Source: Ornithinimicrobium cryptoxanthini (GTDB taxonomy: Bacteria > Actinomycetota > Actinomycetes > Actinomycetales > Dermatophilaceae). Taken from it: a stretch of 64,000 nt of DNA. This document shows, piece after piece, positions 8,948 through 18,880 of the stretch. The stretch is taken from positions 2,170,001 to 2,234,000 of the forward strand of contig NZ_CP099490.1 in the NCBI RefSeq assembly GCF_023923205.1, read 5' to 3'. Position 1 is the first letter of the stretch; each line of letters begins with the position of its first letter. The notes beneath the pieces are model-generated. The model was not told the DNA's origin. It made no database searches and saw only the letters and a program-made list of their open reading frames with translations. A program made the translations under genes and the position numbers.

Positions 8948-9456
8948 CGTGGGCTTCCCTCACTGTTGGTTGCGCTGCGCTTGGTCCTGGGTTTGCGCGT
9001 CACGAGCTCTTCACCGGCGGGGCCACCGGTGTTTCTTTCCGTGTCAAGGGCAGCCTGCAGTATGACGACTGCTGCCGCCTGGTCAACACGCGCGCGATGA
9101 CGCCGCCCGGCGACGCCGCTGGCGTGCAGAGATCGGTGCGCATCCACGGTCGACAGTCTTTCATCGAACAGCCGCACCGGCACCTGACCCAGTCGTCGGC
9201 GCAGTGCCAGAGCATAGTCGCGGATGGCGGCTGCGGCCGCACCCTCGGTGCCGGCCAGGCTGCGCGGAAGCCCGACGACCACCTCGATGGCCTCTCGCCC
9301 GCGGGCCTGCTCGACGATCGCCTGGAGGTCGGTCAGGCCCTCCCGGTCACGGGTGAGCGTGGCGACCGGGGTCGCCAGGATCCCGTCCGGGTCGCTGGCG
9401 GCCAGACCCACCCGAACCTCGCCGACATCGACACCGAGGCGCACCCCGCGGCGCAT
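8944..9456 (-). CDS. ruvX: Putative Holliday junction resolvase / pre-16S rRNA nuclease RuvX (YqgF)
   Basis: A 170-residue RNase H-fold protein. GVDVGEVRVGLAASD holds the first catalytic Asp, VVVGLPRSLAGTEG the next core strand, DERLSTVDAHR the Glu, and RVDQAAAVVILQAAL the last acidic residue. The family processes the 5' end of 16S rRNA in E. coli and has been proposed as a resolvase. I start it at the ATG at 9456, 13 bp after the alaS stop; the frame stays open further upstream inside alaS but without a sensible start. The neighbour order alaS-ruvX-mltG-aroE is typical of actinobacteria. Confidence 0.92.
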   Translation of the reverse strand: MRRGVRLGVDVGEVRVGLAASDPDGILATPVATLTRDREGLTDLQAIVEQARGREAIEVVVGLPRSLAGTEGAAAAAIRDYALALRRRLGQVPVRLFDERLSTVDAHRSLHASGVAGRRHRARVDQAAAVVILQAALDTERNTGGPAGEELVTRKPRTKRSATNSEGSPR

Positions 9457-9469
9457 AGCGCCGCCCGCG

Positions 9470-12163
9470 TCAGGCGCGACCAAGGGCCCGCCCGATCTGG
9501 GTGAGCGCCTCGCTGATCTGCGACGCGTCCTGCCCCCCACCCTGGGCCAGGTCGTCCTTGCCTCCACCGTTGCCGCCCAGTGCCTGGGCGCCGATCTTGA
9601 CCAGCTGGCCGGCCTTCAGCCCCCGTTCCCGAGCCGCCGCGTTGGTGGCGATCACGATGACGGGACGGTCTCCGGCGGCCGACACCGCCGCGACCACGCT
9701 CGGGCGCTCCTCCCCGAGGCGGCCCCGCAGGTCGGTGACCAACCGGCGCAGGTCATCGCCGCCCACACCGGGGCCGGCGTCGTGACCGAGCCAGGTGACC
9801 CCGTTGACGTCCTCGGCCGAAGCCACGAGGGCGCCGGCGTCCGAGAGCACGGCCGCCTGGCGCATCGCCGCGATCTCCTTCTCGGCCTCCTTGAGCCGGG
9901 TCAACACCTGTCCCACCCGGTCACTCAGCTGCTCGGGCCGCACGCCCACGAGCCCGGACAGCTCGCTGACCAGGGCACGCTCCCGGGCGAGATAGCGCAG
10001 CGCGTCCATCCCGACGAGGGCCTCGATGCGCCTCGAGCCCGACCCGACCGACGACTCGCCGGTGAGCGTCAGCGCCCCGACCTGGCTGGAGTGCCGCACG
10101 TGGGTCCCTCCGCACAGCTCGCGCGACCACGGGCCACCGATCTCGACCACCCGCACCTGCTCGTCATACGTCTCACCGAACAGGGCGAGCGCACCGGCCG
10201 CGCGGGCCTCGGGCAGGGTCATGTAGGCCGCGGACACCGGCAGGTCCTGGCGCAGCGCCAGGTTGGCGACCTCCTCGATCTCCGAGCGGGTCTCACGCGA
10301 GAGCGAGGAGTTCCAGGCGAAGTCCAGGCGCAGGTATCCCGGCTTGTTGTAGGAGCCGCTCTGCAGCGCCGTGGGGCCGAGCACCTGGCGCAGCGCCGCG
10401 TGCACGACGTGCGTGCCGGAGTGAGCCTGGCAGGCCTGCACCCGCCAGTCGGGGTCGACCTGGGCGTTGACGCCCGCGCCCTCGGTGAGCTCGCCGGACT
10501 CGACCTCGACCGTGTGGGCGATCAGACCCTTGACGGGTCGCTGCACGTCGCGGACCCGCAGCACCGCACCGGACGCGGTCTCGATGACGCCCTCGTCAGC
10601 GGTCTGGCCACCGGACTCGGCATAGAACGGAGTGCGGTCCAGCACGATCATGCCGCGCTGACCCTGGGTCAGCGCCGGGACGCGGGCCCCGTCGACCACC
10701 AGACCGCGCACCGAGGCCTCGGCCGTCAGCGTCTCGTAGGCCAGGAACTCGGTGGGGCCGTGGTCGCGCAGGTCGCGCCAGACCTCGGTCGAGGCGTGGC
10801 CGGACTTCTTGGCCCTGGCGTCGGCCTTGGCACGCTCGCGCTGCTCGGTCATCAGGGTGGTGAAGCCCTCGCGGTCGACCTCGAGACCCTGCTCGGCCGC
10901 CATCTCCAGGGTCAGGTCGATCGGGAAGCCGTAGGTGTCGTGCAGGGCGAAAGCCTGGTCCCCGGCGAGGGTGGTCGCACCGCGCTCCTTGGCCTTGTCG
11001 ACCGCGAGGTCCAAGATGGTGGTGCCCGCGACGAGGGTGCGCCGGAAGGCCTCCTCCTCGGCATACGCGATCTGGCTGATCCGGCCGAAGTCGGCCTCGA
11101 GCTCGGGGTAGGACGCCTTCATGACGTCCTTGCTGATCGGCAGCAGCTCGGTCAGCGCGGGGTCCTGCACGCCGAGCAGCCGCATCGAGCGCACCGCGCG
11201 GCGCAGGAGCCGCCGGAGGACGTAGCCACGGCCCTCGTTGCCGGGGGTGACGCCGTCAGACATGAGCATCAGGCCGGAGCGCACGTGGTCGGCCACGACC
11301 CGGAACTGCACGTCAGCACCGTGGTCGGCGCCGTAGTCGCGGCCACTCATCTGCTCGGCGCGCTCGATGACGGGGTAGACCTCGTCGATCTCATAGAGGT
11401 TGTCCACGCCCTGCAGCAGGTAGGCGACGCGCTCCAGACCCATGCCGGTGTCGATGTTCTTGCTGGGCAGCTCGCCGGTCACGTCGAAGTCGGCCTTGGA
11501 CCGGATCGCGGAGAGCTCCTCCTGCATGAAGACCAGGTTCCAGATCTCCAGGAAGCGCTCCTCGTCGACCAGCGGGCCACCGTCGGGGCCGTACTCAGCA
11601 CCGCGGTCGACATAGATCTCGCTGCATGGGCCGCCGGGGCCGGGCACCCCCATGTGCCAGTAGTTGTCCTCCACCCCGCGGCGCTGGATCCGCTCGTCGG
11701 GCAGGCCGGCGATCTCGCGCCACAGCGCGGCGGCCTCCTCGTCGCCGTCCGGAAGGTGCGGCAGCAGGCCGGGCCCGAGCACGGTGACCCAGACCTTGTC
11801 GGGGTCGAACCCGAGGCCGCCCTCGGCCTGGGATCCGGTGACCAGCTCCCACGCCTGGCGGATCGCCCCCTCCTTGAAGTAGTCGCCGAAGGAGAAGTTG
11901 CCGTTCATCTGGAAGAAGGTGCCGTGGCGGGTGGTCTTGCCGACCTCCTCGATGTCGAGGGTGCGCACGCACTTCTGCACCGACGTGGCGCGCTTCCACG
12001 GCGGGCTCTGCTGCCCCAGGAAGTAGGGCTTGAACGGGACCATGCCGGCGTTGACGAACAACAGGTTCGGGTCGTCATACACCAGGGGTGCGCTGGGCAC
12101 CACGGTGTGGTCGGTGCCTTCAAAGAAGGACAGCCAACGGCGGCGGATCTCGGCGGTTTCCAT
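9470..12163 (-). CDS. alaS: Alanyl-tRNA synthetase
   Basis: A full-length 897-residue class II synthetase with catalytic, tRNA-binding, editing and C-terminal oligomerisation domains. N-terminal LLFVNAGMVPFKPYF and RHGTFFQMNGNFSFGDYF are class II motifs. The editing site zinc residues are seen as HSGTH (about residue 579) and CGGTH (about 682). It is the first gene of the operon ending with aroB, 32 bp downstream of rarA on the same strand. I see no T-box or leader peptide before it. Confidence 0.98.
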   Translation of the reverse strand: METAEIRRRWLSFFEGTDHTVVPSAPLVYDDPNLLFVNAGMVPFKPYFLGQQSPPWKRATSVQKCVRTLDIEEVGKTTRHGTFFQMNGNFSFGDYFKEGAIRQAWELVTGSQAEGGLGFDPDKVWVTVLGPGLLPHLPDGDEEAAALWREIAGLPDERIQRRGVEDNYWHMGVPGPGGPCSEIYVDRGAEYGPDGGPLVDEERFLEIWNLVFMQEELSAIRSKADFDVTGELPSKNIDTGMGLERVAYLLQGVDNLYEIDEVYPVIERAEQMSGRDYGADHGADVQFRVVADHVRSGLMLMSDGVTPGNEGRGYVLRRLLRRAVRSMRLLGVQDPALTELLPISKDVMKASYPELEADFGRISQIAYAEEEAFRRTLVAGTTILDLAVDKAKERGATTLAGDQAFALHDTYGFPIDLTLEMAAEQGLEVDREGFTTLMTEQRERAKADARAKKSGHASTEVWRDLRDHGPTEFLAYETLTAEASVRGLVVDGARVPALTQGQRGMIVLDRTPFYAESGGQTADEGVIETASGAVLRVRDVQRPVKGLIAHTVEVESGELTEGAGVNAQVDPDWRVQACQAHSGTHVVHAALRQVLGPTALQSGSYNKPGYLRLDFAWNSSLSRETRSEIEEVANLALRQDLPVSAAYMTLPEARAAGALALFGETYDEQVRVVEIGGPWSRELCGGTHVRHSSQVGALTLTGESSVGSGSRRIEALVGMDALRYLARERALVSELSGLVGVRPEQLSDRVGQVLTRLKEAEKEIAAMRQAAVLSDAGALVASAEDVNGVTWLGHDAGPGVGGDDLRRLVTDLRGRLGEERPSVVAAVSAAGDRPVIVIATNAAARERGLKAGQLVKIGAQALGGNGGGKDDLAQGGGQDASQISEALTQIGRALGRA

Positions 12164-12195
12164 GGGCTCCTCGTCGTTCAGGGGGACGCTGCACT

Positions 12196-13581
12196 CTATC
12201 TGCCGGGGCGGATCCCCCGGATGATGGCACGGAGCTCACGCCAGCGCGGCCCCAGCCGCTCCTCCCATCCGCGGTCGGTCGGACGGTAGTACTCAGCGTC
12301 CATTAGGTCGTCCGGGAGGTACTGCTGGGGGCCGACCGCGTTGGGCTCGTCGTGGCTGTAGCGGTAGCCCGCGCCGTGGCCCAGCTTGGCCGCGCCGGCA
12401 TAGCCGCTGCCCCGCAGGTGGGCGGGGACGGCGCCCCCGCGACCGGCCCGGACGTCCTCGATCGCGGCGTTGATGCCGGAGTATGCCGCGTTGGACTTGG
12501 GCGCGAGAGCGTTGTGCACGACGGCCTGCGCCAGGATGATCCGTGCCTCGGGCATGCCGATCTGGGCCACCGCGTGCAGTGCCGCGACGGCGGTCTGCAG
12601 CGCCGTCGGGTCGCCCATCCCGACGTCCTCGCTGGCCGAGATGACGATGCGGCGCGCGATAAACCGCGGGTCCTCCCCCGCCTCGAGCTGGCGGGCCAGA
12701 TAGTGCAGCGCGGCGTCGACGTCACTGCCGCGCATCGACTTGATGAAGGCGCTGGCCACGTCGTAGTGCTGGTCACCGGTCTTGTCATAGCGCACCGCCG
12801 CCTGGTCGACCGCCTGCTCGGCCGCCTCCAGGGTGATCACCACGGTCTCGCCCTCACGCCCCGCGGCGACCCCGTCCAGCGCGACCCCGGCGGCAGCCTC
12901 CAGGGTGGTCAGCGACCGACGCGCGTCACCCCCGGCGATCCGGATGATGTGCTCCCGTGCAGCAGTCTCGAGCTCGAACTGGCCACCCAGACCGCGCTCG
13001 TCGGTCAGCGCCTGGTCGATGACCTCGCCCACCTGTGTGTCGTCCAGGGAGGTCAGCCGGATCAGCATGGAGCGGGACAGCAGCGGGGCGATGACGCTGA
13101 ACGAGGGGTTCTCCGTGGTCGCGGCCACCAGGATGACGAGGCGGTTCTCGACGCTGGGGAGCAGTGCGTCCTGCTGGGCCTTGCTGAACCGGTGGATCTC
13201 GTCGAGGAAGAGCACGGTCTGGCGGCCATAGAGGCTGCGCTCGCGGGTCGCCTGCTCCATCACCGAGCGCACGTCCTTGACGCCGGCGGTCACCGCAGAG
13301 AGCTCGACGAAGGTGCGCCCGGCGGCCTGTGCCACCAGGTGGGCGAGGGTGGTCTTGCCCGTCCCAGGTGGCCCCCAGAGGATCGCGGAGAGCGGCCCGG
13401 CCGCGCCTGCTGAGCCCTCGATCAGACGGCGCAGCGGGCTGCCCGGTCGCAGCACGTCGGCCTGGCCCCGCACCTCCTCGATGGTCGAGGGGCGCATGCG
13501 CACGGCCAGTGGAGGCTGCAGGTCCCCAGCACCGACGTCGGACTGCTGGGCAAAGAGGTCGTCAGCCTGGGTCGGGGACAC
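12196..13581 (-). CDS. rarA: Replication-associated recombination protein A (RarA/MgsA AAA+ ATPase)
   Basis: A 461-residue AAA+ ATPase of the RarA/WRNIP1 family that acts at stalled replication forks. GPPGTGKTT (residues 70-78) is Walker [11 protein letters not shown]alker B, and [16 protein letters not shown] sensor 1; the C-terminal tetramerisation region contains [21 protein letters not shown] and [12 protein letters not shown] motifs typical of the family. The GTG start at 13581 is preceded by TAGCCT (13588-13593) with 6 nt between and no Shine-Dalgarno, which suggests a leaderless mRNA. It is divergent from the GNAT gene. Confidence 0.93.
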   Translation of the reverse strand: MSPTQADDLFAQQSDVGAGDLQPPLAVRMRPSTIEEVRGQADVLRPGSPLRRLIEGSAGAAGPLSAILWGPPGTGKTTLAHLVAQAAGRTFVELSAVTAGVKDVRSVMEQATRERSLYGRQTVLFLDEIHRFSKAQQDALLPSVENRLVILVAATTENPSFSVIAPLLSRSMLIRLTSLDDTQVGEVIDQALTDERGLGGQFELETAAREHIIRIAGGDARRSLTTLEAAAGVALDGVAAGREGETVVITLEAAEQAVDQAAVRYDKTGDQHYDVASAFIKSMRGSDVDAALHYLARQLEAGEDPRFIARRIVISASEDVGMGDPTALQTAVAALHAVAQIGMPEARIILAQAVVHNALAPKSNAAYSGINAAIEDVRAGRGGAVPAHLRGSGYAGAAKLGHGAGYRYSHDEPNAVGPQQYLPDDLMDAEYYRPTDRGWEERLGPRWRELRAIIRGIRPGR

Positions 13582-13587
13582 ACTGGC

Positions 13588-13680
13588 AGGCTAACCCGCC
13601 GCACCGACGTTGACCGCTGCCACCTCGGGACCGCCTCCCCGCGGACCGGCACCGCCGCCCGGTCTGGCCATGACTACGAT
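13588..13680. promoter_or_regulatory. Divergent leaderless promoters (rarA / GNAT)
   Basis: Two -10-like TANNNT boxes face outward: TAGCCT on minus (13588-13593), 6 nt before the rarA GTG, and TACGAT on plus (13675-13680), 6 nt before the GNAT GTG. Neither gene has a Shine-Dalgarno, so transcription probably begins at or beside the start codons. -35 elements are not clear. Confidence 0.6.
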
Positions 13681-13686
13681 TCCGTC

Positions 13687-14469
13687 GTGATCGACCACTG
13701 CGGACTGCGCGAGATCGCCAGCCACCCGGCGCTGCTGGAGCTGACCGGCAACGACCCTTTTGTGCGGTGGGGCGTGCCCTCGCCCTTCAGCGGTCGCGTC
13801 CTGGCCGGGGACGGTGCCGTCGCGATCGAGCGGGTCGGTCGCCGCGGCCGTGGCATGTGGGTCATCCCGCACCATGCGGGCGGAGCACCCGGCATCCGGT
13901 CACTGCTGGAGCAGCTGCGCTCTGGTCCCGTCGAGCGGCTCGGCGTCACCCACCTCTCGGTGCCTCAGGAGTATGCCGACCAGCTGGCGGCGATCTTCGC
14001 CACGGACGGCGGCGGCAACTGGGACTGGATGTGGACCACCACCGAGCCGGCGCCGGTCCCCCACGAGGCCGATCTGGTGACCCTAGATGACACCGCTGAC
14101 GCTGCCGAGCTGATCGCGCTGGCGGCCGCGCACAGCCCGGCTGGCGAGGGTGACCCGGGCACCGGCGCCACCCACCTGTGGCTCGGGCTGCGCGACGACG
14201 CTGGTCGGCTCATCTGCGCCGGTGCGCTGCAGTTCCTGGACTCCGGCGCCCCGCACCTGGCTGGGATCGTGACCGACACGTCCCTGCGTGGGCGGGGTCT
14301 GGGCCGGGCGGTCACCGCCGGCCTCACGCGCTGGGCGATCGCCCGGCACGGGGTGTGCACGCTAGGCATGTATTCGGACAACCCGCCGGCTCGCGCGGTC
14401 TATCTGGGCCTGGGCTACCGCACGGCCTATGCCTGGCACTCACGACGCCTCGCTCTGCCGCAGAGCTGA
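13687..14469 (+). CDS. GNAT-family N-acetyltransferase
   Basis: A 260-residue protein with a C-terminal GNAT domain: HLAGIVTDTSLRGRGLG carries the acetyl-CoA pyrophosphate loop RGRGLG near residues 202-207, and NPPARAVYLGLGYR is the typical motif B end. The N-terminal 120 residues look like a degenerate second GNAT half, as in two-domain acetyltransferases. The substrate is unknown. The start is a GTG directly behind a -10 box with no ribosome-binding site. It stands alone between rarA and the convergent pepN. Confidence 0.85.
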   Translation: MIDHCGLREIASHPALLELTGNDPFVRWGVPSPFSGRVLAGDGAVAIERVGRRGRGMWVIPHHAGGAPGIRSLLEQLRSGPVERLGVTHLSVPQEYADQLAAIFATDGGGNWDWMWTTTEPAPVPHEADLVTLDDTADAAELIALAAAHSPAGEGDPGTGATHLWLGLRDDAGRLICAGALQFLDSGAPHLAGIVTDTSLRGRGLGRAVTAGLTRWAIARHGVCTLGMYSDNPPARAVYLGLGYRTAYAWHSRRLALPQS

Positions 14470-14502
14470 GAGGACGGGCGCCACCCCGCCCTCTCGCCAG
14501 GG

Positions 14503-17094
14503 TTAAGCCGCGGCCTGGGCCCGCAACGCGCGCAGCAGGCCGTCCGCCTCCTCGATCACGATGCGGCGCAGCGCTGCCGGGGCCGACTCGTGGTCCCGCA
14601 ACCACTGCTCGACCCGCACCAGGACCTCGTGCTCCTCGGGGCCCTGACCGCTGGCCAGGTCACCACGGGGGAAGAGTCCCCGGGCCAGGACGGTGGCCAT
14701 GACGATGGTGCGTCCGGACCACCAGGAGGTGAGCGAGTCGAGGTAGGCCTCGGCATACCCCTGCCTGTCGTGCGAGCTGGCCGGCTCGGTGAACCCGGCG
14801 ACCATGGCGCGCAGCCGGTCGTTGGTCAGCGAGGTGTCCGTCGTCATCGCCTCCCAGACGCGGGCCTTGGCGTCCGCGCCCGGTCGGCCAGAGCTGGCCC
14901 GCACGTGTGCCGTGCGACCGCCCATCGTGGCGTCCTGGGCGAGCTCGGCGGCCAGCTCCTCCTCGGTCGTGTCGTCCTGGGCTGTCAGGGCAGCAAGGGC
15001 CGCCCAGCGCAGCTCCTGGTCGACGCGGAGCCCCTCCGGCACGGCCGTGCCGTCCAGCAGACCGCGGACGGCAGCGACACCGTCGCGGCAGGAGGCCGTC
15101 GCGCGCACCAGCGCCCGGGCCCAGACGATCTGCAGGTCGGAGCCGCTCTCGGCGGCGGCGAGGGAGGTCGTCGCGGTCCGCACGAGGTCGGACCGGGCGG
15201 CATCGCGGTCGGCCACCGGGGTGTAGTCCTCGATCGCCGTGGTCAACGTCGTCAGGACCGTCGCGGCCAGGGCCGGGTGGGTCTCGGAGCTGAGCTGGGC
15301 GAGGGCGCCGCGCACATAGTCACCGACCGGCAGGACCGCGTCTCGTGTCGCGTTCCACAGCGAGGACCAGACGATGGCGCGGCTGAGCGGCTCACTGATC
15401 GTGGTGGTGTGCTCAAGCGCGTGCCGCAGGGACACCTTGTCAAAGCGGACCTTGGCATAGGTGAGGTCGTCGTCGTTGACCAGGATCAGGTCGACCGCCT
15501 CCCCCACGGCCTGCGGCACCTCGGTCCGGGCGCCCGTCACGTCGAGCTCGATCGTGCGGGTGCGGGTGAGCACTTCGTCCTTCAGTCGATAGAGGCCCAG
15601 GACCAGCCGGTGCGGACGCTCGACCGGGGCGTCGTCGCGCAGCGGGTCGCGCGCGTCCTGCTCGATCACCAGGCGGGTCAGGTGCCCGTCCGCCCCCACC
15701 TCCGGGACGGGAGTCAGCTCCGAGATGCCGGCGGTCTCCAACCAGGCCTGCGACCACGTCTCCAGGTCTCGGCCGGACGCCCGCTCCAGGCACTCCATCA
15801 GGTCACCCACCTCGGTGTTGCCGAACGCGTGGCGAGCGAAGTAGTCACGGGAGCCGGCAAAGAAGGGTTCCTGGCCGACATACGCCATCAGCTGCTTGAG
15901 TGCCGCCGCACCCTTGGCATAGGTGATGCCGTCGAAGTTCTGCTGGGCTGCCTCGACATCGTCGATGACGGCGACGATGGGGTGCGTGCTGGGCAGCTGG
16001 TCCTGCCGGTAGGCGAACTGCTTGCGGTCGGCGGCGAACCTGACCCAGCCGTCGGCATACTGCGTGGCAGCAGAGGTGACGTGATAGCCCATCAGGTCAG
16101 CGAAGGACTCCTTGAGCCAGAGCCCGTCCCACCAGCGCATGGTGACCAGGTCGCCGAACCACATGTGCGCCATCTCGTGCATCACCGTGGAGGCGCGGCC
16201 CTGTCGCTGCGCGCGGGTGGACGTGCCGCGGTGGAGATACTGCTCGGTGAAGGTGACCAGGCCGGGGTTCTCCATGGCGCCGATGTTGTATTCAGGCACG
16301 AAGATCTGGTCGTACTTGCCCCACGGGTAGGGGAAGCCGAAGTGCCTGTCGAAGAAGTCCAGCCCCTGGTGCGTGACAGTGAGCACGTCGTCTGCGTCGA
16401 AGTGCGGCACCATGGTGCGCCGGCACAGGACCGTGAGCGGGATCTCCTGGCGGCTCCCGTCGGCCCGCTCCACCGACCAGGTGCTCTCGACGCGGTGGTA
16501 GGGGCCGGCGGCGACGGCGGTGATGTAGCTGGAGAGCGGTGGCGTCGGCGCGAAGGTCACGGTGGCGCACCCGTCGGCCGTGGTGCGTCCGACCTCGGGC
16601 TGGCCGGAGAGGATCTCCCAGTCCTGTGGGGCGGTGACCACGAAGGTGAACTCCGCCTTGAGGTCGGGCTGCTCGAAGACAGGATAGAGCCGGCGGGAGT
16701 CCGTGGGCTCGAAGTGGGTGTAGAGGTAGGTGTTGTCGTCCTCGGGGTCGGTGAACCGGTGCAGGCCCTCGCCGGTGACGCTGTAGACGCAGTCGGCCTC
16801 GACCCGCAGCTCGTTCTCGGCCTCCAGGCCCGCGATGACCAGGCGGGCGCCGTCATAGGTCGAGACGTCGAGAGGCGTGCCGTTGAGCGTGGCGGCGATG
16901 ACGCTGTCGGCCACGATGTCGATCCAGGTCTCGTCCGTCGTCGCGCCGAACGTCACGGTGCTCACGGCGCGGAAGGTCCGCTGTGCGGGGTCGGGCGCTC
17001 CCGAGAGGTCGAGCTCGACGCGTTGGCTGCGCAGGCTGATGGTCCGGGCGCGCTCGGCGCACTCTGCATGGGTCAGGTTCATCTCGGCTGTCAC
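14503..17094 (-). CDS. pepN: Aminopeptidase N (M1 zinc metallopeptidase)
   Basis: An 863-residue cytosolic exopeptidase removing N-terminal residues from peptides. The M1 hallmarks are intact: GAMENPG (about 271) for the free amino terminus and the zinc site HEMAHMWFGD (about 304) with the third ligand Glu 18 residues on in LWLKESFADL. The C-terminal ERAP1-like helical domain is complete. A GTG at 17094 is used; an in-frame ATG four codons on is an alternative. It lies 51 bp downstream of nothing coding on its own strand except the metI end, so it may be co-transcribed with or separate from the met operon. Confidence 0.96.
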   Translation of the reverse strand: MTAEMNLTHAECAERARTISLRSQRVELDLSGAPDPAQRTFRAVSTVTFGATTDETWIDIVADSVIAATLNGTPLDVSTYDGARLVIAGLEAENELRVEADCVYSVTGEGLHRFTDPEDDNTYLYTHFEPTDSRRLYPVFEQPDLKAEFTFVVTAPQDWEILSGQPEVGRTTADGCATVTFAPTPPLSSYITAVAAGPYHRVESTWSVERADGSRQEIPLTVLCRRTMVPHFDADDVLTVTHQGLDFFDRHFGFPYPWGKYDQIFVPEYNIGAMENPGLVTFTEQYLHRGTSTRAQRQGRASTVMHEMAHMWFGDLVTMRWWDGLWLKESFADLMGYHVTSAATQYADGWVRFAADRKQFAYRQDQLPSTHPIVAVIDDVEAAQQNFDGITYAKGAAALKQLMAYVGQEPFFAGSRDYFARHAFGNTEVGDLMECLERASGRDLETWSQAWLETAGISELTPVPEVGADGHLTRLVIEQDARDPLRDDAPVERPHRLVLGLYRLKDEVLTRTRTIELDVTGARTEVPQAVGEAVDLILVNDDDLTYAKVRFDKVSLRHALEHTTTISEPLSRAIVWSSLWNATRDAVLPVGDYVRGALAQLSSETHPALAATVLTTLTTAIEDYTPVADRDAARSDLVRTATTSLAAAESGSDLQIVWARALVRATASCRDGVAAVRGLLDGTAVPEGLRVDQELRWAALAALTAQDDTTEEELAAELAQDATMGGRTAHVRASSGRPGADAKARVWEAMTTDTSLTNDRLRAMVAGFTEPASSHDRQGYAEAYLDSLTSWWSGRTIVMATVLARGLFPRGDLASGQGPEEHEVLVRVEQWLRDHESAPAALRRIVIEEADGLLRALRAQAAA

Positions 17095-17145
17095 GGTGAC
17101 CAGTCAAACAGACGCGCTGCACTGAGCCCGTCGTGCTCTCGAGGC

Positions 17146-17817
17146 TCAGCCGTGGTGCATGGCCTTGCGGGACAGCCTGTTGCCCAGTGCCTGAGCCAGC
17201 TGAACCAGGATGATGATCACGATGACCGTCACCCAGACCACGCCAAAGTTCCAGCGCTTGTAGCCGTAGTCGAGGGCGAAGGCTCCCAGACCACCGCCAT
17301 CAAGAGTCCCTGCCAGAGCCGACATGTCGACCACCGCAATGCAGATGAACGTGTAGCCCAGGATCAACGGCCCGAGTGCCTCGGGCACCAGCAGACTGGT
17401 GATGATCCGCCACCTGGTGGCCCCCGTCGCGCGCGCCGCCTCGATGACGCCCGGGTCGATGGCGACGAGGTTCTGCTCAACGATGCGCGAGACCCCGAAG
17501 GTCGCTGCCACCGACATCGGCACGATCATCGCGGTGCTGCCCAGCCGGGTGCCGACGATGCCCACGGTCAGCGGCGCGACAGCAAAGAGCAGGATCAGGA
17601 ACGGGATCGGCCGGAAGATGTTGACCGTCAGGTTGAGCAGGGCGAACACCCAGCGGTTCTCCACCAGTCCCCCGCGGCGGGTGGTGTAGAGCGCCAGGCC
17701 CAGCACCAGCCCCAACAGCCCGCCGATGACCAGCGTGGCCGCGACCATATAGAGCGTCTGCCCGGAGGCCTCGAGGAGTTTGGAGCCGTGCTCGTTCCAC
17801 TGGAATCCTTCGTTCAT
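17146..17817 (-). CDS. metI: Methionine ABC transporter permease
   Basis: A 223-residue membrane protein of the BPD/MetI family with five predicted helices. EAARATGATRWRIITSLLVPEALGPLI is the EAA loop region that docks to the ATPase (core EAARATGATRW). The start overlaps the metN stop as TGATG. With MetN and MetQ it forms a D/L-methionine importer. Confidence 0.94.
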   Translation of the reverse strand: MNEGFQWNEHGSKLLEASGQTLYMVAATLVIGGLLGLVLGLALYTTRRGGLVENRWVFALLNLTVNIFRPIPFLILLFAVAPLTVGIVGTRLGSTAMIVPMSVAATFGVSRIVEQNLVAIDPGVIEAARATGATRWRIITSLLVPEALGPLILGYTFICIAVVDMSALAGTLDGGGLGAFALDYGYKRWNFGVVWVTVIVIIILVQLAQALGNRLSRKAMHHG

Positions 17818-18836
17818 CAGGCGACCTCCTGGATCTCGGTGACGTCCCGCAACTCGGTGACCACCCGGTCGACAGCGTCCTCGGACCCGGTCAGGGCCAG
17901 GGTGAGCGAGCCGAACGAGCGCGCCTGGAGCGTGCCGATGCCGCCATAGACGATCTCGAACCGCACGCCATGAGCACCCGCATCGGCCAGGACCGCACCC
18001 AGTCGGGAGCCGTCGTGGATGGTCGCCGTCACGATCCGGCCAGGGTGGGCCGCCCTGATGCGGGCGAGATCCTCGCCGCGTGGCTGGTCATGAATGACGG
18101 TGGAGACGAAGCGACGGCCGACCTCGGAGCGGGGGTTGCTGAACGTCTCGAAGACCGTGCCGATCTCGGCGACGTGTCCGTTCTCCAGAATCGCCACCCG
18201 GTCAGCGATCGCGCGGACGATCTCCAGCTCGTGGGTGATCACGACCACCGTGACGCCGAGCTCGGTGTTGACCTTCTTGAGCAACCGCAGGACATCCTGA
18301 GTCGTCTCCGGGTCCAGCGCACTCGTGGCCTCGTCAGCCAGCAGGATCTTGGGACCCGCGGCCAGGGCACGGGCGATGCCCACCCGCTGCTTCTGACCAC
18401 CAGAGAGCTGGTTGGGATAGGCGTGGGCCCGGTCGAGCAGCCCCACGAAGTCGAGCAGCTCGGCCACTCGGGCAGCACGCCGGTCCTTGGGCCAGCCGGC
18501 CACGCGCAACGGGAAGTCCACGTTGCCCGCGACCGTCCGCGACCCAAACAGGTTGAACTGCTGGAAGATCATGCCCACGTCGCGACGCTTGCGTTCCATC
18601 TGCGACTCGGACAGCTCCGCGACGTTCTGGCCGTCGACGATCAGCTCGCCGGAGGTGACGCGCTCAAGACCGTTGATCAGGCGCACCAGGGTCGACTTGC
18701 CGGCCCCCGAGTAGCCGATGACCGCAAAGATCTCGCCCTGCTCGATGCTCAGGTCGACGTGGTCAACCGCGGTCAGATCGCTGGCCCGGCCCCGGAACAC
18801 CTTGGAGACATCGCGGAACTCGATGATCGGGGGCAC
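17817..18836 (-). CDS. metN: Methionine ABC transporter ATP-binding protein
   Basis: A 339-residue ATPase: Walker A GYSGAGKST (41-49), Q-loop FQQFNLF, signature LSGGQ (144-148), Walker B ILLADEATSALD (about 164-175) and H-loop VVITHE. The C-terminal 80 residues form the NIL domain, which in MetN binds methionine and trans-inhibits the transporter when cytoplasmic methionine is high. It lies between metQ (44 bp gap) and metI. Confidence 0.96.
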   Translation of the reverse strand: MPPIIEFRDVSKVFRGRASDLTAVDHVDLSIEQGEIFAVIGYSGAGKSTLVRLINGLERVTSGELIVDGQNVAELSESQMERKRRDVGMIFQQFNLFGSRTVAGNVDFPLRVAGWPKDRRAARVAELLDFVGLLDRAHAYPNQLSGGQKQRVGIARALAAGPKILLADEATSALDPETTQDVLRLLKKVNTELGVTVVVITHELEIVRAIADRVAILENGHVAEIGTVFETFSNPRSEVGRRFVSTVIHDQPRGEDLARIRAAHPGRIVTATIHDGSRLGAVLADAGAHGVRFEIVYGGIGTLQARSFGSLTLALTGSEDAVDRVVTELRDVTEIQEVA

Positions 18837-18880
18837 GGTGCCCTGCCTCTCGTCGTGGGTGGGGTGGGTGAGGCGAACCG

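Noticed and set aside
9224..12289. A 1021-residue open frame on plus opposite alaS
   Set aside because: It mirrors the coding phase of a certain alaS gene; long antisense frames are expected in GC-rich DNA. The same holds for those opposite aroC (3532-6177), pepN (14590-17949), steB/steA (31943-34495) and recN (34502-37114).
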